A stretch of 42,131 nt of DNA from Flavobacterium branchiophilum NBRC 15030 = ATCC 35035 (GTDB lineage Bacteria; Bacteroidota; Bacteroidia; Flavobacteriales; Flavobacteriaceae): positions 5,851-47,981 of the forward strand of contig NZ_MUGT01000018.1 of NCBI RefSeq assembly GCF_002217205.1, written 5' to 3'. Positions 24,877 to 33,098 of the stretch are shown here, in pieces. The position numbers were made by a program, and so were the translations under genes. Numbering within the stretch: position 1 is the stretch's first letter; every line of letters starts with the position of its first letter. Under the pieces are notes generated by a model. The model did no database searches. It had not been told where the DNA came from and was given only the letters and a program-made list of their open reading frames with translations.

Positions 24877-25472
24877 TAATCGTGGTATTTTTTAACACCT
24901 GCCAATATGGCAATAGGCAAATCGTTTTCGAGCGGAATTATGGGGCAAGAATATTGGTGGTTGTAGGCACAATACGGGTTGTATGCTGTATTGAAATTAA
25001 GGATAACTGTTTCTTTTAGAGGGAGTTGCAAATCCATGTATCGCCCGCCAATATAACTTGTTTGTCCACATGTACTGTCTGAAAATGGCAAAAACAAATA
25101 ATTGCTATATTCGGCTTTTCTGTTGGCATCTTTGTTTTGATATACGTTTAATTTGAATGATTTTCCTTCGATTTCAAAATACAAACTACCATATATTGTA
25201 TATTTTGGTAAACGACTGCCTGATGTTTTCATTTCAAAAATGCAGTCTTTTTGGGCTCTTACAAAACGGGCTTCCACAATATATTTGTCGCTTATAGGAT
25301 AAAAGTCCAAATGGTTGAAGGTTTTCAAATCTGCTTTTTGAAGCGGACTAGTTGTTGGGTTTTTATAGAAGAGATTTAAAGCTGTTTGTGCCTTTTGAGC
25401 TATTTCAATTTGATTTTGTGCAAAAGCCATTTGGACTACACTAAATAAGAAAATAACTAAAATTTTATTCAT
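24876..25472 (-). CDS. DUF1684 family secreted protein
   Basis: This 198-residue protein has a signal peptide (about 1-18, ending in MAFAQ) and the DUF1684 signature: YSNYLFLPFSDSTCGQTSY, GGRYMDL, FNTAYNPYCAYNHQYSCPI and the PLENDLPI end. Many family members have a pair of cysteines in the late CAYN-x3-YSC motif, as here. The function is unknown. It is the first gene of the DUF1684-tatD-tcdA operon. Confidence 0.88.
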   Translation of the reverse strand: MNKILVIFLFSVVQMAFAQNQIEIAQKAQTALNLFYKNPTTSPLQKADLKTFNHLDFYPISDKYIVEARFVRAQKDCIFEMKTSGSRLPKYTIYGSLYFEIEGKSFKLNVYQNKDANRKAEYSNYLFLPFSDSTCGQTSYIGGRYMDLQLPLKETVILNFNTAYNPYCAYNHQYSCPIIPLENDLPIAILAGVKKYHD

Positions 25473-25557
25473 TTGTATTGATTTTAGATGTCAAAATATG
25501 TATTTTTTGTAATTTGATTATTGTTTTTACTATATAAGAAACGGTTTTAAAACTTTA

Positions 25558-25589
25558 TTTGAACAGAATACATTAAAATTGTATTTTTG
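25558..25589 (+). promoter_or_regulatory. Promoter of the 46-residue gene
   Basis: TTTG (25558-25561) is followed after 20 bases by TATTTTTG (25582-25589), both consensus. The start codon lies only ten bases after the box, so the transcript would have a 5' leader of only a few bases. Confidence 0.75.
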
Positions 25590-25599
25590 AAAAAAAAAT

Positions 25600-25740
25600 A
25601 TGTTTCAAATTTTAGCAAAAATAAACAAAATACTTTTACCTAGTTTTACAAAACAAAAATTAGATCTTGCAAAAGCTCAAAAATGGCAACTTTTGATTAT
25701 AGGATGGCGATTTTATGTAACTAAAAATAGTTTGAAATAA
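25600..25740 (+). CDS. Small conserved protein (46 residues), often labelled SsrA-binding-like
   Basis: This very short gene encodes a basic 46-residue protein beginning MFQILAKINKILLPSFTKQ and ending in a WRFYVTKNSLK-type tail, with ten lysines and two tryptophans. I recognise this pattern, FKILAKxNKxLLPS then WxxxxIGWRxYVT, from tiny Flavobacteriia proteins, some of which are labelled SsrA-binding proteins in databases although they are far too short to be SmpB. The function is unknown. An excellent promoter ends just before the start codon. It lies upstream of tRNA-Arg on the same strand. Confidence 0.75.
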   Translation: MFQILAKINKILLPSFTKQKLDLAKAQKWQLLIIGWRFYVTKNSLK

Positions 25741-25807
25741 GTAAATTATTGAAAAACAGCTGGTTATATTTGTTGCGAATATTTTATTTAAAAAAGGAAT
25801 TAAAATG

Positions 25808-25838
25808 CTTGTTTAATCAAAAAAATCGATTAACTTTG
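25808..25838 (+). promoter_or_regulatory. Promoter of tRNA-Arg
   Basis: CTTG (25808-25811) lies 19 bases before TAACTTTG (25831-25838), which in turn lies 12 bases before the tRNA. The first box differs from TTTG in one base. Confidence 0.7.
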
Positions 25839-25850
25839 CACCCGCAATAA

Positions 25851-25924
25851 GGCCTTGTGGCGCAACTGAATAGCGCATCTGATTACGGCTCAGAAGGTTA
25901 TAGGTTTGAATCCTATCAAGGTCA
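25851..25924 (+). tRNA. tRNA-Arg (ACG)
   Basis: The cloverleaf begins GGCCTTGTGGCGCAACTG. The anticodon loop TTACGGC gives anticodon ACG, and the T arm reads TATAGGTTTGAATCCTATC. The acceptor strands GGCCTTG and CAAGGTC pair, with one G-T, and the discriminator is A. It has 74 nt without an encoded CCA. The ACG anticodon requires A-to-I editing by TadA to read all CGN codons. Own promoter and terminator. Confidence 0.95.
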
Positions 25925-25931
25925 CGAAAAC

Positions 25932-25967
25932 AAACCGTTAATTAGCAATAATTAACGGTTTTTTTAT
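25932..25967 (+). terminator. Terminator after tRNA-Arg
   Basis: AACCGTTAATTA (25933-25944) pairs perfectly with TAATTAACGGTT around GCAA, and the right arm ends in nine T. It also stands at the end of the minus-strand yqgE gene and may serve both. Confidence 0.88.
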
Positions 25968-26528
25968 TTAATTTAGCAAAGGATCTTCGGGTAAATTGCT
26001 CCATATCAAATAATTACCTCCAATTTCAGTTATTTTTTGTTTCCACATGTTTTTACTTTTGATGCTTAAAATATTTTTTTGATTTGAATTGTTTGTAATC
26101 AACCATGATTTTTCTTTAATTTCATCCTCCAGTTGATTTTTGCTCCATCCCGTGTAACCTAAAAAAAATCGGATGTCGTCTTTTTGAATTAATTTTTGAT
26201 TGATTAAATTAATGACCAATTCAAATTGCCCACCCCAATAAATACCGTCTGAAATTTCTTGACTATCTGGAATTAATTCAGGTTTTGTATGTATAAAATA
26301 CAAATTATCTTGTTCGACAGGTCCGCCATTATATATTTTAAATGATGTATCTATTTGAGGAATAAAATCTTGAACGGTTAAGTCTAATGGTTTATTTAAA
26401 ATAAATCCCAAAGCACCATTGGCATTGTTTTCGGCCAAAAGGATAATGGCTCGATTGAAAATATTGTCGCCAATAAGCGAAGGCTCGGCTATTAATAAAC
26501 AACCTTTTTTGAAGTGTTTTAAACCCAT
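25968..26528 (-). CDS. YqgE/AlgH family protein
   Basis: This 186-residue protein matches the YqgE/AlgH family: KKGCLLIAEPSLIGD, FNRAIILLAENNANGALGFILNKPL, YNGGPVEQDNLYFIHT and FFLGYTGWSKNQLEDEI. The family is widespread, has a known fold and no firmly assigned function. An in-frame ATG ten codons earlier (26558) is not the start, because that stretch is the terminator hairpin of the upstream HU gene. The ATG at 26528 gives the usual N-terminus. It is separated from the HU gene by that terminator, so it needs read-through or its own promoter. Confidence 0.9.
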   Translation of the reverse strand: MGLKHFKKGCLLIAEPSLIGDNIFNRAIILLAENNANGALGFILNKPLDLTVQDFIPQIDTSFKIYNGGPVEQDNLYFIHTKPELIPDSQEISDGIYWGGQFELVINLINQKLIQKDDIRFFLGYTGWSKNQLEDEIKEKSWLITNNSNQKNILSIKSKNMWKQKITEIGGNYLIWSNLPEDPLLN

Positions 26529-26541
26529 ATTACTAGTTGTC

Positions 26542-26576
26542 AAAAAAAAACCTTTCATTTTGTGAAAGGTTTTTTT
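26542..26576 (-). terminator. Terminator after the HU gene
   Basis: On the minus strand AACCTTTCA pairs with TGAAAGGTT around a short loop, extended by A and T runs on both sides (AAAAAAACC to GGTTTTTTT). It begins 18 bases after the HU stop and lies between HU and yqgE. Confidence 0.88.
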
Positions 26577-26594
26577 GATGTTTTTATTACAAAT

Positions 26595-26867
26595 TTAGTT
26601 TACTGCATTTTCTAATTCTGCACCAGCCTTAAACTTCACTACATTTTTAGCTGCAATTTGAATCGTAGCACCTGATTGTGGATTTCTACCTTCTCTAGCT
26701 TCTCTTTTTGTAACCGACCAAGATCCGAATCCTACTAAAGAGACTTTATCTCCATTTTTAAGAGTTTTTCCTACATTTCCTAGAAACGACTCCAATGCTA
26801 ATTTAGCAGCTGCTTTAGTAATTCCTGCATCTGCAGCAATTGCATCGATTAATTCTGTTTTGTTCAT
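26595..26867 (-). CDS. hup: HU family DNA-binding protein
   Basis: HU is the abundant dimeric histone-like protein that bends DNA and shapes the nucleoid. The 90-residue sequence shows MNKTELIDAIAADAGITK, then LVGFGSWSVTKREAREGRNPQSG, with the DNA-contacting arm at RNPQSGATIQIAAKNVVKFKAG. Here Arg-Asn-Pro carries the intercalating proline. Length and motifs are standard. It has a promoter about 50 bases upstream and a strong terminator, so it is a single-gene unit. Confidence 0.96.
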   Translation of the reverse strand: MNKTELIDAIAADAGITKAAAKLALESFLGNVGKTLKNGDKVSLVGFGSWSVTKREAREGRNPQSGATIQIAAKNVVKFKAGAELENAVN

Positions 26868-26914
26868 AAATAATTGTTATTAATTGTTGGTAAAATATTT
26901 TATGATATAAAAAA

Positions 26915-26945
26915 CAAATTTAGTTTTTTAAAAGTTCTTTGCAAG
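26915..26945 (-). promoter_or_regulatory. Promoter of the HU gene
   Basis: On the minus strand CTTG (26942-26945) lies 19 bases before TAAATTTG (26915-26922). The first box is one base from consensus. The leader to the ATG at 26867 is about 45 bases. Confidence 0.65.
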
Positions 26946-27034
26946 TATCTTTGTAAAATTTTATTCATTTTGTTAATAACTTGTTCGTTTTGTTAATAAC
27001 ATTTCGCAAAGACTTCTTTTTTTTCTTTATTTCA

Positions 27035-27985
27035 TTAAAAAACCTTTGCTTTATCACTAATTTTCATCCCATTTAATATTTCAAATGCTTTCATTTGTTT
27101 TTTTCCAGGCATTTGAAGTACGTTCAGATGTATAAATCCATCTACGACGGCTACTTTTATGTCTTTTTTTGTACAAATTATTTGCCCAATACGAAAATCA
27201 TGCGTCGTTTTGATAAAAACGGTTTCTAAAATTTTGATGTCAAATTGATGGATGTCATCTTCAAACTGGCACCATGCTCCAGGATAAGGACTTAAACCTC
27301 TAATTTTATTGTAAATATTGATACCTGTATCTTGCCAATTGATTTTACAATTTTCTTTGTTTAGTTTGTTGGCCGTTTTTAAGGATTCTTGTTCTGTTTG
27401 AATTGTAGTTTGAACGCTTCCTGATTCTATTAATTTTAAAGTTTCTATAACTGTTTCAGCTCCAATTGTTTGTAATTTATCATGCAAGCTTCCGGCATTT
27501 TCGTTTGAATGGATATTTATTTCTTTACTCCTAATTATTGCTCCTGTATCAATTTTTTCATCTATAAAAAAGGTAGTTACTCCAGTAGTAGTGTCTCCAT
27601 TGATGATGGCCCAGTTTATTGGTGCGGCTCCTCTATAATTCGGCAACAAGGATGCATGCAAGTTAAAAGTACCAAATTTTGGCATTTTCCAAACAACGTC
27701 TGGCAGCATTCGAAAGGCTACAACTATTTGTAAATTGGCTTGTAGGTTTTTCAATTGTTCAAGAAAAATGCTGTCTTTTAAATTTGTTGGTTGCAAAATA
27801 TTAAGATTTTTTTGCAAAGCATATTCTTTAACTTCCGAAAATTTAATTTTTTTACCTCGCCCTGCTGGTTTATCTGCAGCAGTAATTACACCAACCACAT
27901 CATAACCTTCTGATAGGATACGATCCAAAACTCCTACTGCAAAGTTTGGTGTACCCATAAAAACGATTCTTAATTTTTCTGTCAT
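27035..27985 (-). CDS. fmt: Methionyl-tRNA formyltransferase
   Basis: Fmt formylates the initiator methionyl-tRNA using 10-formyltetrahydrofolate, which allows bacterial translation initiation. The 316-residue protein shows IVFMGTPNFAVGVLD, the SLLPNYRGAAPINWAI core with the catalytic Asn-His-Asp set (FNLHASLLPNYRG), and DEKIDTGAII. The C-terminal OB-like domain starts near residue 210 (INWQDTGINIYNKIRGLSPYPGAW, seen as KIRGLSPYPGAWCQF). Its ATG overlaps the stop of recQ by four bases, so it is translationally coupled to recQ upstream. Confidence 0.96.
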   Translation of the reverse strand: MTEKLRIVFMGTPNFAVGVLDRILSEGYDVVGVITAADKPAGRGKKIKFSEVKEYALQKNLNILQPTNLKDSIFLEQLKNLQANLQIVVAFRMLPDVVWKMPKFGTFNLHASLLPNYRGAAPINWAIINGDTTTGVTTFFIDEKIDTGAIIRSKEINIHSNENAGSLHDKLQTIGAETVIETLKLIESGSVQTTIQTEQESLKTANKLNKENCKINWQDTGINIYNKIRGLSPYPGAWCQFEDDIHQFDIKILETVFIKTTHDFRIGQIICTKKDIKVAVVDGFIHLNVLQMPGKKQMKAFEILNGMKISDKAKVF

Positions 27986-29871
27986 TTTATACTGTATTTA
28001 TTGTTTTTTAATAGTGATATTTGATTACAATCTAATAAAACTTTCAATCCATTTATAAGATCATTCGAATTGAGTTTGCTATAAATTTCTAATTCTCTCG
28101 AATCCATCTCTTGAACTTGTAATAATTTGATTATTTTATTTATTGAATTTTGATTGGGTGTTGCTTTTTGTTGTTTCGAGATACAGTTGGAACAAATGCC
28201 ACAATTTGTTTCGGTGTTTTCGCCAAAATAATTCAAAATCAATTTGTTTTTACAATCGGTTTTGTTGGTTATAAATTGTAAAACAGCTTCAAATTGTGCT
28301 ATTTTAAGTTGATTTTGTGTGGCTAAATGTTTTGAAATTTTATTTATTGTAAGTTTATCTTCTCTAATTTCATTCATGATCAATTGGGCATCATTATTTT
28401 TATGTGCCAATGCAATAACTCCTTTTTGATGTAATTTGGTTAAAATCAATTTTAATTTAGCTTCTTCGATTTGGAGTTTTTGTGCTAAATAATGGGTATT
28501 GATATAGGTTAAACCTTCATAAACACCAGGATAGTTCCTCAAAATTTGAACAATCAAGGCATCTTCCTCTGGGTTTAAACTGCGGTATCGAATGACTTCT
28601 TTGGAAGAAATAATAAAATGAATAGCAGTTTTTTCTGAATATTCATGGGATAATGTGATAATGCCTTGTCTGTCTAAAAATTGTATTGCCTGATATGTTT
28701 TTGTAATTGGAAATTGATATTTGGTGCAAAACTGATTCAAATTGAACGAATAGCTTTCATTAAAACCTTCGCTATAAGGTATTTGTAAATGATTGCATAG
28801 TTTTATATAAACTTCTGTCAAAAATATTTTGTCGGGCAAAATGTCTATTACTTGCGCTCTTGATTGTAAAAAATCAGCATGATGAAATAGCAAAATGCCA
28901 TACGCTTTTTGGCCATCTCTGCCTGCTCGTCCCACTTCTTGATAATAATTTTCTAAATTATCAGGGATTTGTACATGTATAACTGTTCTTACATTTGGTT
29001 TATCAATTCCCATTCCAAAGGCGTTGGTAGCTATCATTACTTGCACTTTGTCCGTCATCCAAAGCGACATGTTTTTTTGTTTTTCACTAGGATGCAGGCC
29101 ACCATGATAAATACAAGCTGTAAACCCCATTTGTGTTAATTTATTTAAGTAATCATGGCATGATTTTCTATTTCTAACATATATTATTGACGATTCTTTG
29201 TTTTTATTTAATATTTGTTGAATTCTAAACAGTTTGTCCTCTATTTCAAAAGTCATATAAGCCAAAGTAGGTCTGGCAAAAGATTTTTGAAAAACCGTAG
29301 CTTTTTCTATGCCTAACTGAACCAAAATATCAGATATTACCCTCGATGTAGCCGATGCTGTTAAGGCTATAAATGGAATTTTTGGAAAAAATGTTTTGAG
29401 TTTTGCAATTTTTAAATAAGCAGGTCTAAAATCATGCCCCCATTGCGATACACAATGGGCTTCGTCTATGGCTATTGTGTTGATATTGAGTGTTTTAATA
29501 TTATCAAAAAGCCAGTCGATTTGTAATTTTTCTGGCGAAATGTATAAAAATTTATAATTTCCAAATCTACAATTATCTAACAAAATGAGGGTATCATTTT
29601 CAGAAATGCCCCCTGTTAATGCGATGGCATTGAGGCCTATTTTTTGTAAGTTTTCTACTTGATTTTTCATTAATGCTATTAATGGCGAAATTACAAGGCA
29701 CAATCCTTCTTGCAGTAAAGCTGGAATTTGAAAACAAATCGATTTTCCCCCTCCTGTAGGTAAAATGGCTAACGTATCTTGTCCTGAAACAACCGAATTT
29801 ATAATCGCTTCTTGGGGTTCACGAAAGGCATCGTGCTTCCAATATTTTTGTAATATTTCAATTGATGTCAT
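27982..29871 (-). CDS. recQ: RecQ family ATP-dependent DNA helicase, short form
   Basis: RecQ unwinds DNA 3' to 5' in repair and recombination. The 629-residue protein has helicase motifs AILPTGGGKSICFQIP (Walker A), IDEAHCVSQWGHDFRP (DEAH), LTASAT, and motif VI in YYQEVGRAGRDGQ. A zinc-binding region lies near residue 570 (CGICSNC with an earlier Cys), which is unusually late because a winged-helix-like segment precedes it. I see no clear HRDC domain at the C-terminus, so it is a shorter RecQ variant of the kind common in Bacteroidota beside a longer one. It overlaps fmt by four bases. Confidence 0.92.
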   Translation of the reverse strand: MTSIEILQKYWKHDAFREPQEAIINSVVSGQDTLAILPTGGGKSICFQIPALLQEGLCLVISPLIALMKNQVENLQKIGLNAIALTGGISENDTLILLDNCRFGNYKFLYISPEKLQIDWLFDNIKTLNINTIAIDEAHCVSQWGHDFRPAYLKIAKLKTFFPKIPFIALTASATSRVISDILVQLGIEKATVFQKSFARPTLAYMTFEIEDKLFRIQQILNKNKESSIIYVRNRKSCHDYLNKLTQMGFTACIYHGGLHPSEKQKNMSLWMTDKVQVMIATNAFGMGIDKPNVRTVIHVQIPDNLENYYQEVGRAGRDGQKAYGILLFHHADFLQSRAQVIDILPDKIFLTEVYIKLCNHLQIPYSEGFNESYSFNLNQFCTKYQFPITKTYQAIQFLDRQGIITLSHEYSEKTAIHFIISSKEVIRYRSLNPEEDALIVQILRNYPGVYEGLTYINTHYLAQKLQIEEAKLKLILTKLHQKGVIALAHKNNDAQLIMNEIREDKLTINKISKHLATQNQLKIAQFEAVLQFITNKTDCKNKLILNYFGENTETNCGICSNCISKQQKATPNQNSINKIIKLLQVQEMDSRELEIYSKLNSNDLINGLKVLLDCNQISLLKNNKYSIK

Positions 29872-29912
29872 CTACATTTTATACGTTAATATTTTAATTT
29901 TTTTATTAATAT

Positions 29913-30446
29913 TTAAAAATGATTTAAAATAAATGCTGTTCTTTTTGCTACAGTATCTTTGGGTACTTCTATCAATTGGTAGCCATAATCTTGATATGTT
30001 GCTACCAAATGCTTGTGAATTAATTGAGATTGTTCAAAATTTTCGTATCTTTCATTGTCGCTCACATAGATATGCTCCCAAGGGGGTAAAATAAATATCT
30101 TGGTATATTGATATTTTTGGCAAACCTCTATAAAATGTTTAGGATAACTGTCGCCAATGTAGTGCATATAAGCCAAAACATCGGGCAAACCTCGGTCTAT
30201 AAACACCAAATGGGCTGTCTCATTTTGGGCATTTTCGAATTGTTTTTTACGACCTTCTAATAGCATTTCGCTAAAAAGCAAAGGCTGTTCTAAAAAAAGT
30301 TGGGCAATGCCATTTTGTTGTGCTTCTAAGGTTACTTGTCTGGAAATTTCAGGATAACAACAATGCCCTTGTTGGGTTAAATGGTTGATTAGCGATGTTT
30401 TACCAGTTCCTGGCCCTCCAATAATTACAGCTATTTCTTTATTCAT
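29913..30446 (-). CDS. AAA-family ATPase / predicted nucleotide kinase
   Basis: This 177-residue cytoplasmic P-loop protein has GGPGTGKTSLINHL at residues 10-23 and VFIDRGLPDVLAYMHY (Walker-B-like with DRG) in the middle. A lid-like arginine-containing segment (DNERYENFEQ) follows. This fits the AAA_28 family of small predicted ATPases or kinases. The substrate is unknown. It lies 20 bases after the BT_3928-like gene on the minus strand and 41 bases before recQ. Confidence 0.8.
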   Translation of the reverse strand: MNKEIAVIIGGPGTGKTSLINHLTQQGHCCYPEISRQVTLEAQQNGIAQLFLEQPLLFSEMLLEGRKKQFENAQNETAHLVFIDRGLPDVLAYMHYIGDSYPKHFIEVCQKYQYTKIFILPPWEHIYVSDNERYENFEQSQLIHKHLVATYQDYGYQLIEVPKDTVAKRTAFILNHF

Positions 30447-30466
30447 AAATACGTTAGAATAATGGA

Positions 30467-31588
30467 TTAAAGGTTTTTATTGTGTTTCTTTAATTCTTCG
30501 TAGGATTGGTTTATTATAGTGGTTAGCTCCTCTCCATTGAATTTTTGATCGCCAATGCCATAATAAAATTTAATATCGTTGCCATTCCATAAATATTTGA
30601 TGCCAGGCGTGTCTTTGCCCATGCCTAAAATTTTCCAAAACGGAATGATTTCTACAATTTTATAAGGATAGCTTGCTCCCGCTTCTTTAAAAAAGTCAGG
30701 TATCAAATCGGCCTCTTCATTCATAAATATTACCGACAAAGGCGGCATCGAAGGGTTTTTTAGCCTCATGGCCGTAAGTTCTTTTGCAGCGGCTCTACAA
30801 TGCTCGCAACCAGGTACAAACAAACACATTATTTTTTTACCTTGATCTATGTGCGAAAAATAGGATTTAAACCCTGATTTAACTTTTTTAGGTTCGTTTT
30901 GTGTTTTTTCTTCAACTTTTGTTACACTGTCTTTTGCTTTTACAGTTGGTTTTATTGCAGCTATTGTACTGTCTAGCGTAACGGTTTTTTTAGTTGGTAC
31001 TTCTATGCTAACACTATCAATTTCAGTTGGTTCTATGGGGCTTACGCTGTATTTTGATGCAACAGGTTGTATAGGAGCCAGCATGAATAGTCCCAAAATA
31101 CAGCCCAGCAACACGGTAGTTAAAACCCAAAAATTGCCTTTTGAAAAACTTAAATTTTCATAAATTTTATACAAATACCCCAACAATCCTATAGCTACTA
31201 TGTTTTTGATGATGGCTTCGATAGGAGTCATAGGTAATAATTCTCCAAAACAACCACAATTACCAGAATTACCACCAGTTAAAAAGGTTACGTAGCTTAA
31301 ATGTCCTACAAAAACTACAAGCAAAAGGATTGTAGCTGGTATAATAATTGTTTTAAGGTAATTTTTTTGAAGCAACAAAAAACCTAAAGCAAATTCTATT
31401 CCAATGAGGATTCTAGAAAAATAAGGGGCTACTTGTTCTGAAAATCCCAAACTATACAACTGTTTGACCTCAAATGTTGAAATGGCAAAATAAGGCGATG
31501 GGTATAATTTGGCCACTGCCGAAAGTAAAAACAATAAGGCAACTACAATACGAATTGCCCATGTAATATAATTTTTATTTGCATTCAT
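30467..31588 (-). CDS. BT_3928-type protein: DoxX/MauE-like membrane domain fused to thioredoxin-like domain
   Basis: This 373-residue protein has an N-terminal DoxX/MauE-type domain with four membrane helices (about 8-145) containing NCGCFGELLPMTP, one more hydrophobic segment near 160, a linker rich in Lys, Thr and Val, and a thioredoxin-like domain. The last carries FVPGCEHCRAAAKEL (CxxC, about 259-262). The architecture matches the family called BT_3928. A redox role at the inner membrane, moving electrons to or from periplasmic thiols, is the usual inference but is unproven. It lies between DUF1599 and the kinase-like gene. It is the second CGC-type membrane protein of the window. Confidence 0.88.
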   Translation of the reverse strand: MNANKNYITWAIRIVVALLFLLSAVAKLYPSPYFAISTFEVKQLYSLGFSEQVAPYFSRILIGIEFALGFLLLQKNYLKTIIIPATILLLVVFVGHLSYVTFLTGGNSGNCGCFGELLPMTPIEAIIKNIVAIGLLGYLYKIYENLSFSKGNFWVLTTVLLGCILGLFMLAPIQPVASKYSVSPIEPTEIDSVSIEVPTKKTVTLDSTIAAIKPTVKAKDSVTKVEEKTQNEPKKVKSGFKSYFSHIDQGKKIMCLFVPGCEHCRAAAKELTAMRLKNPSMPPLSVIFMNEEADLIPDFFKEAGASYPYKIVEIIPFWKILGMGKDTPGIKYLWNGNDIKFYYGIGDQKFNGEELTTIINQSYEELKKHNKNL

Positions 31589-31593
31589 ATTTT

Positions 31594-32142
31594 TTATTTT
31601 TGTAAGTTAAAATTCATTAAAATTAAAGCGAAAACAGCATAATTTATCATGTCCTGATAATTAGCATCAATGCCTTCGGATACGATTGTTTTTCCAAAAT
31701 TATCTTCTATCTGTTTGACTCTTAGTAGTTTTTGCAAAATTAAATCGGTTAAGGAGCTCACCCTCATGTCTCGCCAAGCTTCGCCATAATCGTGATTTTT
31801 GGCTTCCATCAAATTTTTTGTCCAATGTATTTTGGCTTCATATAGTTGTATCGAAGTGGCCAATTCTAAATCGGGTTGTGTGGCCACTCCCAATTCTAAT
31901 TGTATCAATGCCATTACGGCATAGTTGATAATGCCTATAAATTCGCCCGTTTCATCTTCGTCAATTTTTCTGGATTGATTTTCTTGTAAACTCCTGATTC
32001 TTTGTGCTTTAATGTATATTTGATCTGTTAGCGAAGGCAATCTTAAAATCCGCCATGCACAACCATAATCCTTCAATTTATTGATATACAACGACTTACA
32101 AATGTCTATTACAGCATCATATTCTTTTGAGGTATCCTTCAT
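31594..32142 (-). CDS. DUF1599 family protein
   Basis: This 182-residue protein is a tandem repeat of two related halves: YGCAWRILRLPSLTDQIYIKAQRIRSLQ and, later, YGEAWRDMRVSSLTDLILQKLLRVKQIE, each described here by its core (CAWRILRLPSLTDQIY; EAWRDMRVSSLTDLIL). DUF1599 is a nucleotide-modifying-enzyme-like family with no assigned function. The ATG at 32142 gives the family's usual MKDTSKEYDAV start. An upstream in-frame ATG at 32166 would add eight residues. It is divergent from folP with a short shared promoter region, an arrangement conserved in Flavobacteriia. Confidence 0.88.
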   Translation of the reverse strand: MKDTSKEYDAVIDICKSLYINKLKDYGCAWRILRLPSLTDQIYIKAQRIRSLQENQSRKIDEDETGEFIGIINYAVMALIQLELGVATQPDLELATSIQLYEAKIHWTKNLMEAKNHDYGEAWRDMRVSSLTDLILQKLLRVKQIEDNFGKTIVSEGIDANYQDMINYAVFALILMNFNLQK

Positions 32143-32152
32143 TTTTATTTTG

Positions 32153-32171
32153 TATATTTGTGTCAAAATTA
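32153..32171. promoter_or_regulatory. Divergent -7 boxes between DUF1599 and folP
   Basis: TATATTTG (32153-32160, plus) can serve folP and TAATTTTG (32164-32171, minus) can serve the DUF1599 gene. A TTTG at 32126-32129 lies 23 bases before the plus box. I see no good partner for the minus box. Confidence 0.45.
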
Positions 32172-32193
32172 ATCATTTTTTTGATATTATAAA

Positions 32194-33048
32194 ATGAATT
32201 TTCAAAACAACACATTACAAACTTCACAATCCTTGAATTGTAACGGTACATTAATTGATTTGTCTATCCCAAAAGTTATGGGCATTTTAAACCTCACGCC
32301 CAATTCTTTCTACGATGGAGGACATTTTACAAACCACAATCAAGTGTTGCATCAAGTGGAAAAAATGCTTCAAGAAGGGGCTACTTTTATAGATATTGGG
32401 GCTTATTCGAGTAAACCAAACGCCGAATTTGTTTCTGAAATGGATGAAATAAACCGACTAAAGCCTTTCCTTAAGCATATTATTAAAGAATTTCCGGGAA
32501 TATTGGTTTCTATAGATACTTTTCGTAGTCGTGTTGCACAATTTGCAGTAGAAAATGGGGCTTGTATGGTTAATGATATTGCCGCAGGGACATTAGACGA
32601 AAAAATGTTTGAAACGATGGCTCATTTGCAAGTACCTTATATTATGATGCACACACGGGGTACACCTCAAAACATGCAAAATTTAACACATTATAATCAT
32701 TTAATTAAAGAAATAAATGAATATTTTTCTGAAAAAATAAGTAAAGCCAAACAACACGGTATTACTGATATTGTCATCGACCCTGGATTTGGATTTGCCA
32801 AAACCTTACAACAAAATTACCATTTGATGCAGCATTTATCGCTTTTAAATATTCATGATTTGCCTATTTTAGTTGGGATTTCCAGAAAATCAATGATCTA
32901 TAAATTGCTAGAAACTACCCCAACCCAAGCCTTAAATGGGACAACAGTTTTGCATACAATAGGCTTACAAAAACAGGCTAAAATTTTGCGTGTGCACGAT
33001 GTAAAAGAAGCCATAGAATGTATAAAAATAGTACAATGTTTGACTTAA
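32194..33048 (+). CDS. folP: Dihydropteroate synthase
   Basis: FolP joins pterin pyrophosphate and p-aminobenzoate in folate synthesis and is the sulfonamide target. The 284-residue TIM-barrel protein shows VMGILNLTPNSFYDGG, DIGAYSSKPNAE (usually DIGGxSTRP), SIDTFRSRVAQFA, VNDIAAGTLD, MHTRGTPQNMQ, VIDPGFGFAKTL and ILVGISRKSMI, ending in the RVHDVKEA motif. All are standard. It is a single plus-strand gene, divergent from DUF1599 and convergent with DUF4199. Confidence 0.96.
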   Translation: MNFQNNTLQTSQSLNCNGTLIDLSIPKVMGILNLTPNSFYDGGHFTNHNQVLHQVEKMLQEGATFIDIGAYSSKPNAEFVSEMDEINRLKPFLKHIIKEFPGILVSIDTFRSRVAQFAVENGACMVNDIAAGTLDEKMFETMAHLQVPYIMMHTRGTPQNMQNLTHYNHLIKEINEYFSEKISKAKQHGITDIVIDPGFGFAKTLQQNYHLMQHLSLLNIHDLPILVGISRKSMIYKLLETTPTQALNGTTVLHTIGLQKQAKILRVHDVKEAIECIKIVQCLT

Positions 33049-33052
33049 TTTG

Positions 33053-33090
33053 TATCTCATTTAAAATAACATTATGAGATAGATTTTTAT
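33053..33090 (+). terminator. Terminator-like hairpin after folP
   Basis: TATCTCAT (33053-33060) pairs perfectly with ATGAGATA (33074-33081) around a 13-base loop, followed by GATTTTTATTT. It begins five bases after the folP stop, between two convergent genes. Confidence 0.55.
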
Positions 33091-33098
33091 TTGTAATT

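Noticed and set aside
30467..31588. The BT_3928-type gene as part of the peptide system
   Set aside because: It also has a CGC membrane domain, but it lies in a different conserved operon about 9 kb away with housekeeping neighbours.
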